From NCBI GenBank assembly GCA_030065575.1, contig JASJDZ010000017.1:1-44919 (forward strand): a stretch of 44,919 nt of DNA. The letters are read 5' to 3'. Position numbers and translations under genes: made by a program. The notes below the pieces were generated by a model. That model did no database searches, was not told the origin of the DNA, and saw nothing but the letters and a program-made list of their open reading frames with translations. Numbering within the stretch: the first letter of the stretch is position 1; every line of letters starts with the position of its first letter. Below, piece after piece: positions 7,679-16,969 of this stretch. The stretch comes from Acidimicrobiia bacterium. Its GTDB lineage: Bacteria > Actinomycetota > Acidimicrobiia > Spongiisociales > UBA5794.

Positions 7679-10405
7679 CTATAGCTCGGCGAGCACGTCG
7701 CGTCGTGACGGAAGCCAGGCCCCGGGGACCGGCCGCACCCTGATCCTGGCGTCTACGACGCTGAGGCCCTTTCCCGGCTCGTCGACCTTCACCGGGTTCA
7801 TGTCCATCTCGACTATCTCAGGGATGTCCGCCACCAGGGCCGACACCCGAAGCAGCGCCTCGCGAACGGCCGGAACGTCGCCGGCCGGTCCACCCCGGTA
7901 GCCCGCCAGTAGCTGGGCCGATTTGACCTCATCGATCATCTCGGCTGCGTCGAGATCGGTGAGGGGATGGATGCGGAAGGCAACATCCCCGATCAACTCA
8001 ACAAACACCCCGCCGAGGCCGAACACAATCAACGGGCCGAAGTTGGGGTCCTCGGTCATCCCGATCAAGACCTCGTGGCCGCCTTCAACATACTGCTGCA
8101 CGAGAACGCCCTCGGGATCGGCCACGGCAGCAGTTACCGCCGCATAGGCTTCCCGCACCTGTAGCTCCCCTTCTATGTCGAGCACGACTCCGCCGACGTC
8201 GGATTTGTGCAGTGCCGACTCGGAAATGACTTTGAGAACGACCGACCCCCCGAAGTCTTCTGCAGCCGCCACGGCATCATCCACAGATGCAACGACGGCG
8301 GAACGGGGCATCGCCAGCCCGTACGCACGAAGAAGGGCTTCGACATCGTCCGGATCGAGCCAACCGGCTCCATCCTGCTCCAGCGATCTCGTGACGATCT
8401 GGCGAGCCGCCTCCTCGTCGATACCGTCCAATTGAACGATTGCGCCTTCAGCTTTCTGCCGCCATTCCTGGTGCTCGACAGCCTTAGCCAAGGCAAATGC
8501 GGCCTGTTCGGGGAATGGGTACACCGGGATTCGCTCGTCGCCGCTGCTGAACAGAGGCGGCGCTCCGCCCGAGCTCATGTAGACAGTGAGCATCGTCTTC
8601 TCCCCGTGATCCTGTGATGCCGCATCGCGAATGGCTGCGGCAACCTCGTCGGCACCCTCGGGCTCGGGAGGAATGAAGATCGTCATCAAGGCATCGATCT
8701 CATCAGAGGCGAGCAGCACGGGGATGCAAGCGGCGTATTCGGCGGGGCCCGCCGCCGCAATCATGTCGACCGGATTGGTTACAGAAGCGTCGGCGGGCAG
8801 CAGGGCACTGAGCTCTGTCTTGAGCTCGTCACTGAACTCGACGACCTCCAGGTCGTTTGCCTCGAGGGCGTCAACCGCAAGAATCCCGGGCCCGCCGGCA
8901 TTGGTGAGAATGCCGACCCGGCTTCCCTGGGGCAGCGGCTGGTTGGCGAGCAGCGATGTGACGTCGAACAACTGCGTGAGCGTGTCCGTCCGGATCACCC
9001 CCGCCTGCCGGAAGAGCGTGTCGACGGCGGCATCGAGGCTGGCCAGCGATCCGGTGTGGCTGGACGCAGCGCGAGCCCCGGCGGCGGTGCGGCCGGACTT
9101 CACAGCAACGATTGGCTTCTTCTTCGATATGCGTCGAGCTGCTCGGGCGAAGCGGCGCGGGTTCCCGAACGACTCCATGTAGAGCAGGATCACATCGGTC
9201 GACGGATCCGACTCCCAGTAGAGCAGCAGGTCGTCACCTGAGACATCGGGCTGATTGCCGATACTGATGAAGGTGGAGATTCCAATGCCCAGCTCGGTGG
9301 CATAGTCGAGGATGGCGATCCCCAGCGCTCCGCTCTGGCTCGACATGGCGACATTGCCGGGCGGTGGTGATAGCGGGCCGAATTGCCCGTTCATCGAGAT
9401 CGCCCCATCCATGTTGATGAGCCCCATGCAGTTGGGGCCCACCATCCGCATGCCGGCGTTGCGCACGGTCTCCATCAACTCCTCTTCGAGTTCGGCTCCG
9501 GCCTCGCCCGTCTCGGAGAAACCGGCACTGATCACGACCAAGCCCCGAACTCCCTTTTCGACACACTCCGTCACGACCGAGTTGACAAACCGGGAGGGCA
9601 CAACGATGAAGGCAAGATCGACCCGGCCCGGCACATCGAGAATCGACTTGTACGCCTTCACCGAACGAACCACATCGGCTTTCGGGTTCACCGGGAAAAC
9701 CGGGCCGGTGAAGTTGCCGTTGATGAGATTGGTAAACAGCCGACCGCCGATTGAGCGTGGCTCGCGGCTGGCGCCGATAACTGCAACCGCACTGGGGTAG
9801 AACACAGGCAACAGAGAGGCGGCAATAGCCCTCTGTTCGTCGATTTCGTCCGACTGCCCGAACCAGGAGATCTCAGCGGTGGGGAACTCGACCTTGTAGA
9901 TGCCTTCGTCCTCCTCGCGCCGCATCGGGTAGCCGGAGTTCCGGAAGACACGAATCATCACGTGGTTGTCGGCGAGAACCGACGCCACGAAGGACGAGAT
10001 GCCCTTCTGCTGAGCGTAGGTGGTCAGGTAGCGAACTAGCCGGGTGGCGATGCCCTTGCCCTGTTCGGCATCAACGACCGCAAAGGCAACATCGGCGGTA
10101 TCCGGAGTCTGCTCGTCGCGCCAGTACCTGCCGACTCCCACGATCTGCTCCCCCCGGGTCGCGACAAGGGCCATGCGATCGTCGTAATCGAGCTTGGTGA
10201 AAGCCTCCAGCTCTTCGGGCTCGAGGTGGGTCTTGACCTGGAAGAAGCGGTGATAGACCGACTCGCGCGACATGCGGGACACCATGTCCTGGAGACCATC
10301 GGCGTCGGTGGGGACGATGGGGCGAATGCGCACGGAGGTCCCATCCCGCAGCGCAGCATTGCGATCCCATTCTGCTGGATAGTTGGGAGGCAGATCGGCG
10401 GGCAT
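7679..10405 (-). CDS. GNAT acetyltransferase / ADP-forming acyl-CoA synthetase fusion
   Basis: This 908-residue multidomain protein starts with a GNAT domain (about residues 20-165; VRIRPIVPTDADGLQDM, acetyl-CoA loop EQGKGIATRLVRY). A CoA-binding Rossmann domain follows (about 205-300; VAVIGASREPRSIGG), then succinyl-CoA-synthetase-like domains (VGPNCMGLIN, SQSGALGIA, SSHTGSLAS with the phospho-His) and a C-terminal ATP-grasp domain (about 685-890; VVLKVISESALHKSDVGGV, VLVQQYVEGGHEVLIGM). This is the Pat-type protein lysine acetyltransferase architecture with the GNAT first, as in actinobacterial Pat proteins and opposite to enteric PatZ. It may modify acyl-CoA synthetases or make acyl-CoA itself. 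AGGAG precedes the ATG by seven bases. The CBS-BON gene follows. Confidence 0.93.
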   Translation of the reverse strand: MPADLPPNYPAEWDRNAALRDGTSVRIRPIVPTDADGLQDMVSRMSRESVYHRFFQVKTHLEPEELEAFTKLDYDDRMALVATRGEQIVGVGRYWRDEQTPDTADVAFAVVDAEQGKGIATRLVRYLTTYAQQKGISSFVASVLADNHVMIRVFRNSGYPMRREEDEGIYKVEFPTAEISWFGQSDEIDEQRAIAASLLPVFYPSAVAVIGASREPRSIGGRLFTNLINGNFTGPVFPVNPKADVVRSVKAYKSILDVPGRVDLAFIVVPSRFVNSVVTECVEKGVRGLVVISAGFSETGEAGAELEEELMETVRNAGMRMVGPNCMGLINMDGAISMNGQFGPLSPPPGNVAMSSQSGALGIAILDYATELGIGISTFISIGNQPDVSGDDLLLYWESDPSTDVILLYMESFGNPRRFARAARRISKKKPIVAVKSGRTAAGARAASSHTGSLASLDAAVDTLFRQAGVIRTDTLTQLFDVTSLLANQPLPQGSRVGILTNAGGPGILAVDALEANDLEVVEFSDELKTELSALLPADASVTNPVDMIAAAGPAEYAACIPVLLASDEIDALMTIFIPPEPEGADEVAAAIRDAASQDHGEKTMLTVYMSSGGAPPLFSSGDERIPVYPFPEQAAFALAKAVEHQEWRQKAEGAIVQLDGIDEEAARQIVTRSLEQDGAGWLDPDDVEALLRAYGLAMPRSAVVASVDDAVAAAEDFGGSVVLKVISESALHKSDVGGVVLDIEGELQVREAYAAVTAAVADPEGVLVQQYVEGGHEVLIGMTEDPNFGPLIVFGLGGVFVELIGDVAFRIHPLTDLDAAEMIDEVKSAQLLAGYRGGPAGDVPAVREALLRVSALVADIPEIVEMDMNPVKVDEPGKGLSVVDARIRVRPVPGAWLPSRRDVLAEL

Positions 10406-10494
10406 TGATCACTCCTTGCGCCCACAGGCGCCTCGCTCGACGTGAGTTGATTGTTCCACACGGCGCAAGAACGGCAGCCGAGTACGCTGCACGA

Positions 10495-11193
10495 ATGCGT
10501 CGCGTTGCCTTGGTAGTCATTCTCATACTCGCGTCCTGTGGAGGCGAGGACCAGCCGGTTGAGACGTCTCCGCCGGCGACCACGGTGACCACTGCGGCAA
10601 CGGCAACAACAACACCGGGTACAACGGGCGAGGATCCGGGCCCGGCGGAGCCCGACTCGAGCGAGCTCGATGAAGACGTAGCGAGTACAACGACCACCCT
10701 GCCCCCAAATGCCGCACCGGAGTTCGGGCTCAGCCAGGTCGTCTTCGGAGATGCTGCGTTTGTCGTGATCACGAACTGGGGAAATGCTCCCGGGTCGCTG
10801 ATCGGGATCTGGCTCAGCCAGCGGACTGCCTTTCAGGCACTCCCCGATGTTGAGCTGGCTCCAGCCGAGCAAGCGCTGATCGGCCTCACGGGCCTCGCTC
10901 CCTCGGAGCTGACGGGAATGGCTGCGATCATCAATCTCGGGCCGTCAATCGGCGACATCAACCCTGAGAGCGGTGAGATCGGGTTGCACCTCAGTGACGC
11001 ATTCAACGATCCGTCGAGCTTGGTTGCCTATGTCGCTTGGGGAAGCGGCCCTCACGACAGAATCGAACTGGCCACTGCGGCCGGCCTCTGGGACGGAACC
11101 ACCATTGCGGTCGTCGACGACGCTCCGTCGATATCAACAGGTCGATATCCGGCTACCTCGGCTGGCGACTGGTCACTGGATATTGGCGGCTGA
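10495..11193 (+). CDS. hypothetical lipoprotein with Thr-rich linker
   Basis: This 232-residue protein starts with a lipoprotein signal, MRRVALVVILILASCGG, whose lipobox LASC places Cys at residue 15. A Thr/Pro/Glu-rich low-complexity linker follows (about 20-75), then a beta-rich domain of about 150 residues (VVFGDAAFVVITNWGN, GSLIGIWLSQ). The pattern FVVITNWGNAPGSLIGIWL loosely recalls a lamin-tail (LTD) domain, but I am not sure. The ATG at 10495 is chosen because it starts the signal peptide; the frame is open further upstream. It is divergent from the acyl-CoA synthetase gene with 89 bases between, which should hold both promoters. The function is unknown. Confidence 0.72.
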   Translation: MRRVALVVILILASCGGEDQPVETSPPATTVTTAATATTTPGTTGEDPGPAEPDSSELDEDVASTTTTLPPNAAPEFGLSQVVFGDAAFVVITNWGNAPGSLIGIWLSQRTAFQALPDVELAPAEQALIGLTGLAPSELTGMAAIINLGPSIGDINPESGEIGLHLSDAFNDPSSLVAYVAWGSGPHDRIELATAAGLWDGTTIAVVDDAPSISTGRYPATSAGDWSLDIGG

Positions 11194-11323
11194 GTTTTAG
11201 TACTTGTTATCACGCGCCCGATGCTTCCCTAAACCATCGAGTGCGACAGTGTCCTTGCTACGCCACGCAGCAAAGCAGCATTCGCAAGGGTGGAAGCCCC
11301 AATCTGCCCATCATTCTTGCGAA

Positions 11324-11356
11324 GAAGAGAGTCCACCGGCCCGGTGGGCTCTCTTC
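11324..11356. terminator. strong bidirectional hairpin
   Basis: GAAGAGAG-T-CCACCG, loop GCC, CGGTGG-G-CTCTCTTC forms a 15-bp stem including one T.G pair. It reaches into the stop codon of the histidine kinase gene (11355-11357). It lies between convergent genes and probably terminates both. The remaining sequence from 11194 to 11323 shows no gene or clear signal. Confidence 0.7.
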
Positions 11357-12677
11357 AGTTTGGCGGAGGGCCGAAGACGACCTCAACGCGGGCCCCGCCC
11401 AGCGCCGATGCTCCGATCTTGACGCCACCTCCGGTGCGCTCGGCAGCGCGGTGGACGATGTCAAGCCCGAGACCGGTCGATCCTCCACCGCTCTCCCCAC
11501 GCTCTATGGCGCTGTCATCCTCGAAGCCGTGCCCGTGGTCCTCGACGACGAGAACGACCTGTCTCTCGCCGAAACCGGGACGGGCTTCGACCCGATATCC
11601 GACACCTGCATCGGTGTGGGAGAAGACGTTTTCGAGCAGGGTGTCGATGAGAGCGCCGAGATCCTGCGGGCTCATTGCCACCGGGAGCCGCCCTCCGGAG
11701 GTATGAACATCGACCGATCGGCCCTGCTCGTCCGCAAGCACTTTCCAGAACGTCGCGCGGTGGCGAACGACAGCACCAAGGTCGGCCTGCTCTGGGCCCT
11801 TCTCCTCCGCGGGCTTGCGGGCTTCCTCGATCATTCGATCCACTGCAGCTTCGAGCCGATCGATATCTCCCAACAGCACGGCAGAAGCTTCAGGGTCGCC
11901 AAGGGTTTCCGCCTGGAGGCGCAACGCCGTCAACGGTGTGCGCAGCCGATGGGAGAGGTCGGCAACCGACTCCCGCTCCTCAGCTAGCAGCAGCCGCAAC
12001 CGTTCGGCAAGGAAGTTGAAGGCAACTCCGACGTCGGCTATCTCATCGGGCCCGGCCGGGGTCACCCGCCGATTCAGGTCCCCGCCCCCCAGCGCCAGCG
12101 CGGCTTGCGACAGTTCGTGAACCGGTCGCACCACTGATCGACCCAGCCGATCGGCTGCCACGACCGCCACTATGACCAGGAACACACCGAGCCCGGCGAG
12201 CATCCCCCACGCCACCCAAACGCCCTCGATCAGATCCTCATCAGGGACAAAGGCCCTAACCACCACATCCACTTCCTGATCTGGGCTGTCGGCTGAATAC
12301 AGGGGGACCAGAATCTCGGCGCCGCCCTCGGTGAACGCGGTGAATGCTCGAGCTTCCGAAAAGGCAACATCGATGTTGTCGGCCTGGAACACGGGCGCCC
12401 CAACCTGCTCGCCGTCGGCAAAGAGGATCGTGACCGCATCGGCGCCGGTACCAAACACCTCGAGCACCGTTTGTGCCGCCGGCACCGAGACCTGTCCCCC
12501 CTCGGTGCGGGTCGTATCGACAACGAGCGCAGTTGCGATCGCCTGCGCCAGAGTCTCCGCCCGGGAAAGCGCCCTGGTTTGCGCCTGGTTCCTCAGCAGG
12601 AGAGCAAGGGGGATCATGAACGCGATGACCACCAGCGTGCTGATGGCCAGCGACAGGATGGCGATCCGTTGTCTCAT
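11355..12677 (-). CDS. HAMP-domain sensor histidine kinase
   Basis: This 440-residue membrane kinase has a first membrane helix at about residues 7-29, an extracytoplasmic sensor of about 120 residues and a second helix at about 152-174. A HAMP domain (RPVHELSQAALALGGGDLNRRV) follows. The H-box is DLSHRLRTPLTALRLQAETL with the phospho-accepting His. The ATPase domain includes the N-box LIDTLLENVFSHT, the G1 box VEDHGHGFED and the G2 box STGLGLDIVHRA. All catalytic boxes look intact. It overlaps the response-regulator gene by ATGA, so the pair is co-translated. The signal sensed is not evident. Confidence 0.94.
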   Translation of the reverse strand: MRQRIAILSLAISTLVVIAFMIPLALLLRNQAQTRALSRAETLAQAIATALVVDTTRTEGGQVSVPAAQTVLEVFGTGADAVTILFADGEQVGAPVFQADNIDVAFSEARAFTAFTEGGAEILVPLYSADSPDQEVDVVVRAFVPDEDLIEGVWVAWGMLAGLGVFLVIVAVVAADRLGRSVVRPVHELSQAALALGGGDLNRRVTPAGPDEIADVGVAFNFLAERLRLLLAEERESVADLSHRLRTPLTALRLQAETLGDPEASAVLLGDIDRLEAAVDRMIEEARKPAEEKGPEQADLGAVVRHRATFWKVLADEQGRSVDVHTSGGRLPVAMSPQDLGALIDTLLENVFSHTDAGVGYRVEARPGFGERQVVLVVEDHGHGFEDDSAIERGESGGGSTGLGLDIVHRAAERTGGGVKIGASALGGARVEVVFGPPPN

Positions 12678-13357
12678 TCGTCGGGATCGACCAGTTTGAC
12701 GCCAACACCAAAGACCGTTTGCAGGTACTTGCTTTCGGCCGCCGTCTCGCCGAGCTTCTTCCGCAGCCAGGAGATGTGGACGTCAACGGTCTTCTCACTT
12801 CCCCCGTAGGGCTGTCTCCACACCTCAGCCAGCAGTTCTCGCTTCGACACCACATCGCCTGGTCGCTCGGCGAGGAAGCGCAGCACGTCGAACTCCTTTG
12901 GACTGAGGTCGATCGGCTTCCCGCTCAAGCGGGCCTCGCGGGCGCCAACATCGATGACCAGGTCGCCAACCGCCAGGGGGCCATCCCGGCCTTCGCTGCC
13001 GGTCCGGCGCAATACGGCGCGCACCCGCGCCTCCAATTGGTCGACCGAGAACGGCTTGACGAGGTAGTCGTCGGCACCGGCATCGAGCGTGCGAATGACA
13101 TCCCGGTCCTCATTGCGGGCAGTGGCCACGATGATGGGCACATCGCTCACGGCCCGGATCATCTTGAGCAGCTCGGCACCGTCGAGGTCGGGCAAGCCCA
13201 TGTCCAGGATCACCAGTTCAGGCGATGCTCGAACCACCGCTTGCAGCCCCTCCATCGCCGTCGCAGTCGACTCAACGTCATGTCCACGATCGGCAAGAAC
13301 TCTCGCAACGAGCTCCCTGATCCGCTGCTCGTCCTCGATGATCACAACAGATGCCAT
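12674..13357 (-). CDS. OmpR/PhoB-family response regulator
   Basis: This 227-residue regulator has a receiver domain (about 1-120) with the acidic pair ED at 8-9, the phospho-acceptor Asp52 in VILDMGLPDLDG, and the conserved Lys in DYLVKPFSVDQL. A winged-helix DNA-binding domain follows (about 130-225; LSPKEFDVLRFLAERPGDVVSKRELL, KTVDVHISWLRKKLGE). It is transcribed ahead of its partner kinase. The secreted protein gene at 13452 diverges from it and is a natural candidate target, though no operator repeat is obvious in the 94-base gap. Confidence 0.95.
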   Translation of the reverse strand: MASVVIIEDEQRIRELVARVLADRGHDVESTATAMEGLQAVVRASPELVILDMGLPDLDGAELLKMIRAVSDVPIIVATARNEDRDVIRTLDAGADDYLVKPFSVDQLEARVRAVLRRTGSEGRDGPLAVGDLVIDVGAREARLSGKPIDLSPKEFDVLRFLAERPGDVVSKRELLAEVWRQPYGGSEKTVDVHISWLRKKLGETAAESKYLQTVFGVGVKLVDPDE

Positions 13358-13451
13358 GGGCCAACTGTAGATAACCTGAACAAAATCTCAAGACGGCCTT
13401 AGCAACTCCTTAATCTATTCTTGGGGGGTACCAAAGAAGCGGATTACCACA

Positions 13452-14123
13452 ATGAGTTCAATGCGGCAGAGACTCCTTCTCGTCGCCGGATGGGCTGCAG
13501 CTGCCGTCGTGGCCAGTTTGGTCTCAACGGGCGCCGTTGCAGTGGCAGGCGGGCAGGTCACAGACCGGCCCCTCCGCCCCCTGTCGGCGTCGGAAGTTGC
13601 TGCACTGACTGAAGAGTGCGGGTCATCTGAACGAGCGCCTTGCCTCCGGCAGCTCGATAACTCGGTTGGCCCAACCACCTCGGTCCCTGCAGCGCCGGAT
13701 ACGAACTCAAGCCGAGAAGGCGACGAGGACGGAGTCTCCCCTTCCGTCCCGGCCGAGGACACCACCGAGCCTCCTTCGGAAAACCCGCTCGATCCCGGAG
13801 TCGAGGTCGACGAGAGCCTCACCCCACCGACTGCGGCAGACGAGGAATCTGTCGCCGTGCCCGCACCGCGTGCCGAGGTCGTGGATCTCATCGGTGGTCG
13901 CGTCAGTGTCTCCGGCGCCGACGGTGAAGTGCGCATCATCTGGCTGATTCCCAAGCACGGCTTTGCTGTTCTTCCTCCAGCAGGCACCGACCGCCTGCCC
14001 GACCAGGTGACGGTGGTTCTATCCGACGGATCCCATCAGTCAACCCTGGTTGCATCGTGGGATGACTCCGAAGGCCTGGTCATCGAGTCGCGCGAGGGCG
14101 GCCTCGACCTCACCGACAGCTAG
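13452..14123 (+). CDS. hypothetical secreted or membrane-anchored protein
   Basis: This 223-residue protein of unknown family has a basic start and one hydrophobic segment (about residues 9-32; LLLVAGWAAAAVVASLVSTG), a signal peptide or membrane anchor without a lipobox. A short segment (about 35-70) contains two Cys (EECG, APCLRQL) that could pair. An acidic Pro/Thr/Glu-rich linker follows (about 75-140). The C-terminal beta-rich segment of about 75 residues reads VDLIGGRVSVSGADGEV, IIWLIPKHGFAVLPP and VTVVLSDGSHQS. A second ATG at 13461 is an alternative start. It is divergent from the two-component system. Confidence 0.65.
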   Translation: MSSMRQRLLLVAGWAAAAVVASLVSTGAVAVAGGQVTDRPLRPLSASEVAALTEECGSSERAPCLRQLDNSVGPTTSVPAAPDTNSSREGDEDGVSPSVPAEDTTEPPSENPLDPGVEVDESLTPPTAADEESVAVPAPRAEVVDLIGGRVSVSGADGEVRIIWLIPKHGFAVLPPAGTDRLPDQVTVVLSDGSHQSTLVASWDDSEGLVIESREGGLDLTDS

Positions 14124-14131
14124 CCAAGACG

Positions 14132-14179
14132 CGTCTGGCGTACATCACGGCGCTATAACGCCGTCAGCTACGCCAGACG
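14132..14179. terminator. nested hairpins between convergent genes
   Basis: An outer perfect 11-bp repeat, CGTCTGGCGTA (14132-14142) / TACGCCAGACG (14169-14179), encloses an inner perfect 6-bp repeat, ACGGCG (14147-14152) / CGCCGT (14159-14164). The whole can fold as one long hairpin on either strand. It lies between the convergent secreted-protein and ABC-F genes, so bidirectional termination is the simplest reading. There is no T-tract. Confidence 0.6.
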
Positions 14180-14189
14180 TGGAAGCGAC

Positions 14190-15788
14190 CTAGGCGAGGG
14201 CGACCAGTTCGAGCATCGACTCGTCGAAGAAGCCGGTCTCGCCATCTGGCATGAGGATCATTCGATCGGGCTGCAGCGCTTCGACGAAGTCGGTGTCGTG
14301 GCTGACGAGGAGCAGGGTGCCGGTGTACTGACGTAGGGCAACCAGCAGCGCCTCCTTGGCTTGCGGATCGAGGTTGTTGGTCGGCTCATCGAGCAGCAAC
14401 ACGTTGTTGCGCTGCACTACCAGCTGAGCCAACGCCAGCTTGGTCTTCTCTCCACCCGATAGCGTGCCGGCATCCTGATCGATCTTGTCGGCGAGCAGGA
14501 AGTGGCCGAGGATCGTGCGCAGATCCCGATCGGGTATCGAAGAGACGGCCCGCATGTGATCGAGCACCGTAACCCCGGCTTCGATCTGCTCGTGCTCCTG
14601 TGCGTAGTAGCCGAGACTCGCGTTGTGGCCGACTTCGACCTCTCCCATGTCGGCGGTTTCCACACCGGCGAGGATGCGAAGCAAGGTGGTCTTGCCCGCA
14701 CCGTTCAGTCCCATAATGATCATCCGCTCGCCGCGATCGATGTCGACTTCGACATCAACGAAGACGACGTTGTGACCAAACGCCTTGGCCAGGCTGTGCC
14801 CCAGCAGAGGAGTACGGCCCGACGGCTCCGGCTGCGGGAAGCGAACCGCAATCCTGCGCGCCTTACCGCCAACCTCAACACGCTGGCTCTTGAGTCGCTC
14901 GACCCGGGTCTCCCACGACCTCGCCCGCTTGGCCATCTTCTCGGTGGTTCCCTTGAATCGGCGGATCCCCTCCTCGAGACGGGCGATCTTGGCGTCCTGG
15001 TGGCGCCGCTCGCGCACCCGTTGCTCCCGCCTGCGTTCGCGCTCCTCTACGTAGTAGGTGTAGTTACCGCGGTACGGCTCGAGGTAGCCGTCGTCGAGAG
15101 CCAGCACAGAAGTGATCGACTTGTCGAGCAGCGGCAGATCGTGACTCACCACGAGGAGGCCGCCGGAGTATGCAGCGAGGAAGTCCATGAGCCAGGCCTT
15201 GGCATCGAGATCGAGATGGTTGGTCGGCTCATCGAGAATCAAGATGTCTGTCTCGGCGAAGAGCACCCGAGCTAGCTCGACCCGACGCCGCTGCCCCCCC
15301 GACATGGTGACGACCTTCTGGTAGAGGTCCTCGCCCTTGATGCCTACCGAGGCCGCAAATCGCTTGGCCTCCGCCTTGGCGACATAGCCGCCACGAGCGG
15401 TGAACTCATCGTCCAGACGACTGAATCGATTGATGAGCCTGTCCCGCTCGGAGCCGCGTGCGGCTTCCATTTGCAGCCGCACCCTCTCCATGCGGCGCTC
15501 CAGATTGCCGATGTCACGAGCGGTCAGAACCCGCTCCAGTGCATTCACATCGGCATCGGCTAGTTGTTTGAGGGCAGCCTCCTGTGACAAATAGCCGATG
15601 ATCCCGCTGCGGCGGATCGTCCCGTCGAACGGTTCCAGCTCACCGGCAAGCGTTCTCAACAGAGTTGTCTTGCCGGCTCCATTGGCACCGACCAGCCCGA
15701 TCTTGTCTCCGGCATGGACCGAGAAGGACGCCTCAGCGAGCAGTGGGCGCGCCCCGGCCTCAATGAAGACCTCCCGTGCGATGATCAC
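14190..15788 (-). CDS. ABC-F family ATPase (ribosome-associated type)
   Basis: This 532-residue soluble protein has two ABC domains and no membrane helices. Domain 1 has Walker A GANGAGKTTLLRT, signature MSGGQRRRVELARV and Walker B LILDEPTNHLDL. Domain 2 has Walker A GLNGAGKTTLLRI, signature LSGGEKTKLALAQ and Walker B LLLDEPTNNLDP. Between them (about 240-315) lies the charged helical linker of ABC-F proteins, rich in Arg and Lys, which reaches into the ribosomal E/P-site region. The type resembles general translation factors of the YbiT/EttA/Uup kind; a resistance role cannot be excluded. Its GTG start overlaps the stop of the LLM gene (GTGA). Confidence 0.93.
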   Translation of the reverse strand: MIIAREVFIEAGARPLLAEASFSVHAGDKIGLVGANGAGKTTLLRTLAGELEPFDGTIRRSGIIGYLSQEAALKQLADADVNALERVLTARDIGNLERRMERVRLQMEAARGSERDRLINRFSRLDDEFTARGGYVAKAEAKRFAASVGIKGEDLYQKVVTMSGGQRRRVELARVLFAETDILILDEPTNHLDLDAKAWLMDFLAAYSGGLLVVSHDLPLLDKSITSVLALDDGYLEPYRGNYTYYVEERERRREQRVRERRHQDAKIARLEEGIRRFKGTTEKMAKRARSWETRVERLKSQRVEVGGKARRIAVRFPQPEPSGRTPLLGHSLAKAFGHNVVFVDVEVDIDRGERMIIMGLNGAGKTTLLRILAGVETADMGEVEVGHNASLGYYAQEHEQIEAGVTVLDHMRAVSSIPDRDLRTILGHFLLADKIDQDAGTLSGGEKTKLALAQLVVQRNNVLLLDEPTNNLDPQAKEALLVALRQYTGTLLLVSHDTDFVEALQPDRMILMPDGETGFFDESMLELVALA

Positions 15789-16939
15789 CTGGCACCGAGC
15801 CTTGCGTTGGCTGATTTCCGCACCCTACGCAGAATGCTGAATACAGCTCGCACGGAGTAAGCGGCGCTCCGCCGCGACACGGCAGCGGAGGCGGGCCCGA
15901 GCACGATGTGCCGCAGACCAGCGTCGATGTAATCCTCGAGTTGCTCCCGGATCGCAGAGGGAGTGCCCCACAAGACATTCTCAGCAACAATGTCGACGGG
16001 CACGTCAGCGAGGGCGGCTTCGAGACGCTCCACCGGGTGCTCGGCGGGGATGAAGTCAACCAATCCCCGGAAGTCATCACCAAGTGGATGTGCAACGCCG
16101 TTCTCCTCCCACAGCGCCGCGGGAGCCAGGAGCGCGAGGAAGCGCATGATGCGGCTGTCCAGATATCGCCTCGCCTCCCGCTCAGTGCGGCCCACTACGG
16201 CCAGCAATTGCATAGCGGGCACGATGGAACGGGCGTCCCGACCGGTCGACTTCGCTTTGTCCCGGATACGGGCCAGCGACTCGGAATAACGCACCGGGGG
16301 CATGGGCACCGTCGGATACCAGCCATCGCCGAACCTCCCGGTCAGATCCAGCATCCGGGGACCGTGGGCGGCGATCCAGATCTGCGGCGTCTTGCCGGGG
16401 GCGGGAGCGAGATCCATCATCGCCTTGTCGAACTGGTAGAACTCGCCGTGGTAGTCGAACGGCCCCCGCGAGCTGAAACAGCGCCGGACAATCGGGAGTG
16501 CGTCCTCCAGTCGACCGACCGGGCGATCGAAGGGAAGACCGTACGGCACCGTGTTCTCTCGCTCCCCCGCGCCGATACCGAGTATCGGTGCGGCCCGGGT
16601 GAGATGTGACCACGTCATCGCAGCCTGCGCCAAGAGCACCGGATGCCGCCGCACCACCTCAGTGACGCCGACGCCAATCTGCATACCACCGATCCGTTCG
16701 GCGAGATATCCGATCAGTGCCTGATAGTCGAAGTAAGCGTGCGGAGTGGAATCCGGAGACGCCATCCATGACATATCTCGGTTCCACATCTCCTGCGGGA
16801 ACCACCCCTGGAAATGATCGACTGTCCACACCGCATCGAAGCGGGCGGTGCGGGCGAGGCGGGCAGTCATGGCAATGCGGCGCACGGGTGGTTGTGTGCC
16901 GACTCCCAGCCCAATAGTCACGCGGTCTGCGGTAATCAC
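15785..16939 (-). CDS. LLM-class (F420-dependent type) oxidoreductase
   Basis: This 384-residue TIM-barrel protein belongs to the luciferase-like monooxygenase superfamily. The N-terminus VTIGLGVGTQPPVRRIAMTARLAR with FDAVWTVDHFQGW, then GVGVTEVVRRHPVLLAQAAMT and the cofactor loop PILGIGAGERENTVPYGLP, resembles F420-dependent reductases such as the phthiodiolone ketoreductase/Mer group rather than FMN luciferases. Substrate and cofactor are inferred. The protein ends near a basic tail (RRVRKSANARLGAR). It starts with GTG and is coupled to the ABC-F gene. Confidence 0.85.
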   Translation of the reverse strand: MITADRVTIGLGVGTQPPVRRIAMTARLARTARFDAVWTVDHFQGWFPQEMWNRDMSWMASPDSTPHAYFDYQALIGYLAERIGGMQIGVGVTEVVRRHPVLLAQAAMTWSHLTRAAPILGIGAGERENTVPYGLPFDRPVGRLEDALPIVRRCFSSRGPFDYHGEFYQFDKAMMDLAPAPGKTPQIWIAAHGPRMLDLTGRFGDGWYPTVPMPPVRYSESLARIRDKAKSTGRDARSIVPAMQLLAVVGRTEREARRYLDSRIMRFLALLAPAALWEENGVAHPLGDDFRGLVDFIPAEHPVERLEAALADVPVDIVAENVLWGTPSAIREQLEDYIDAGLRHIVLGPASAAVSRRSAAYSVRAVFSILRRVRKSANARLGAR

Positions 16940-16969
16940 GGACCGCAGGCTAGTGGTGCCTCGGTCCCT

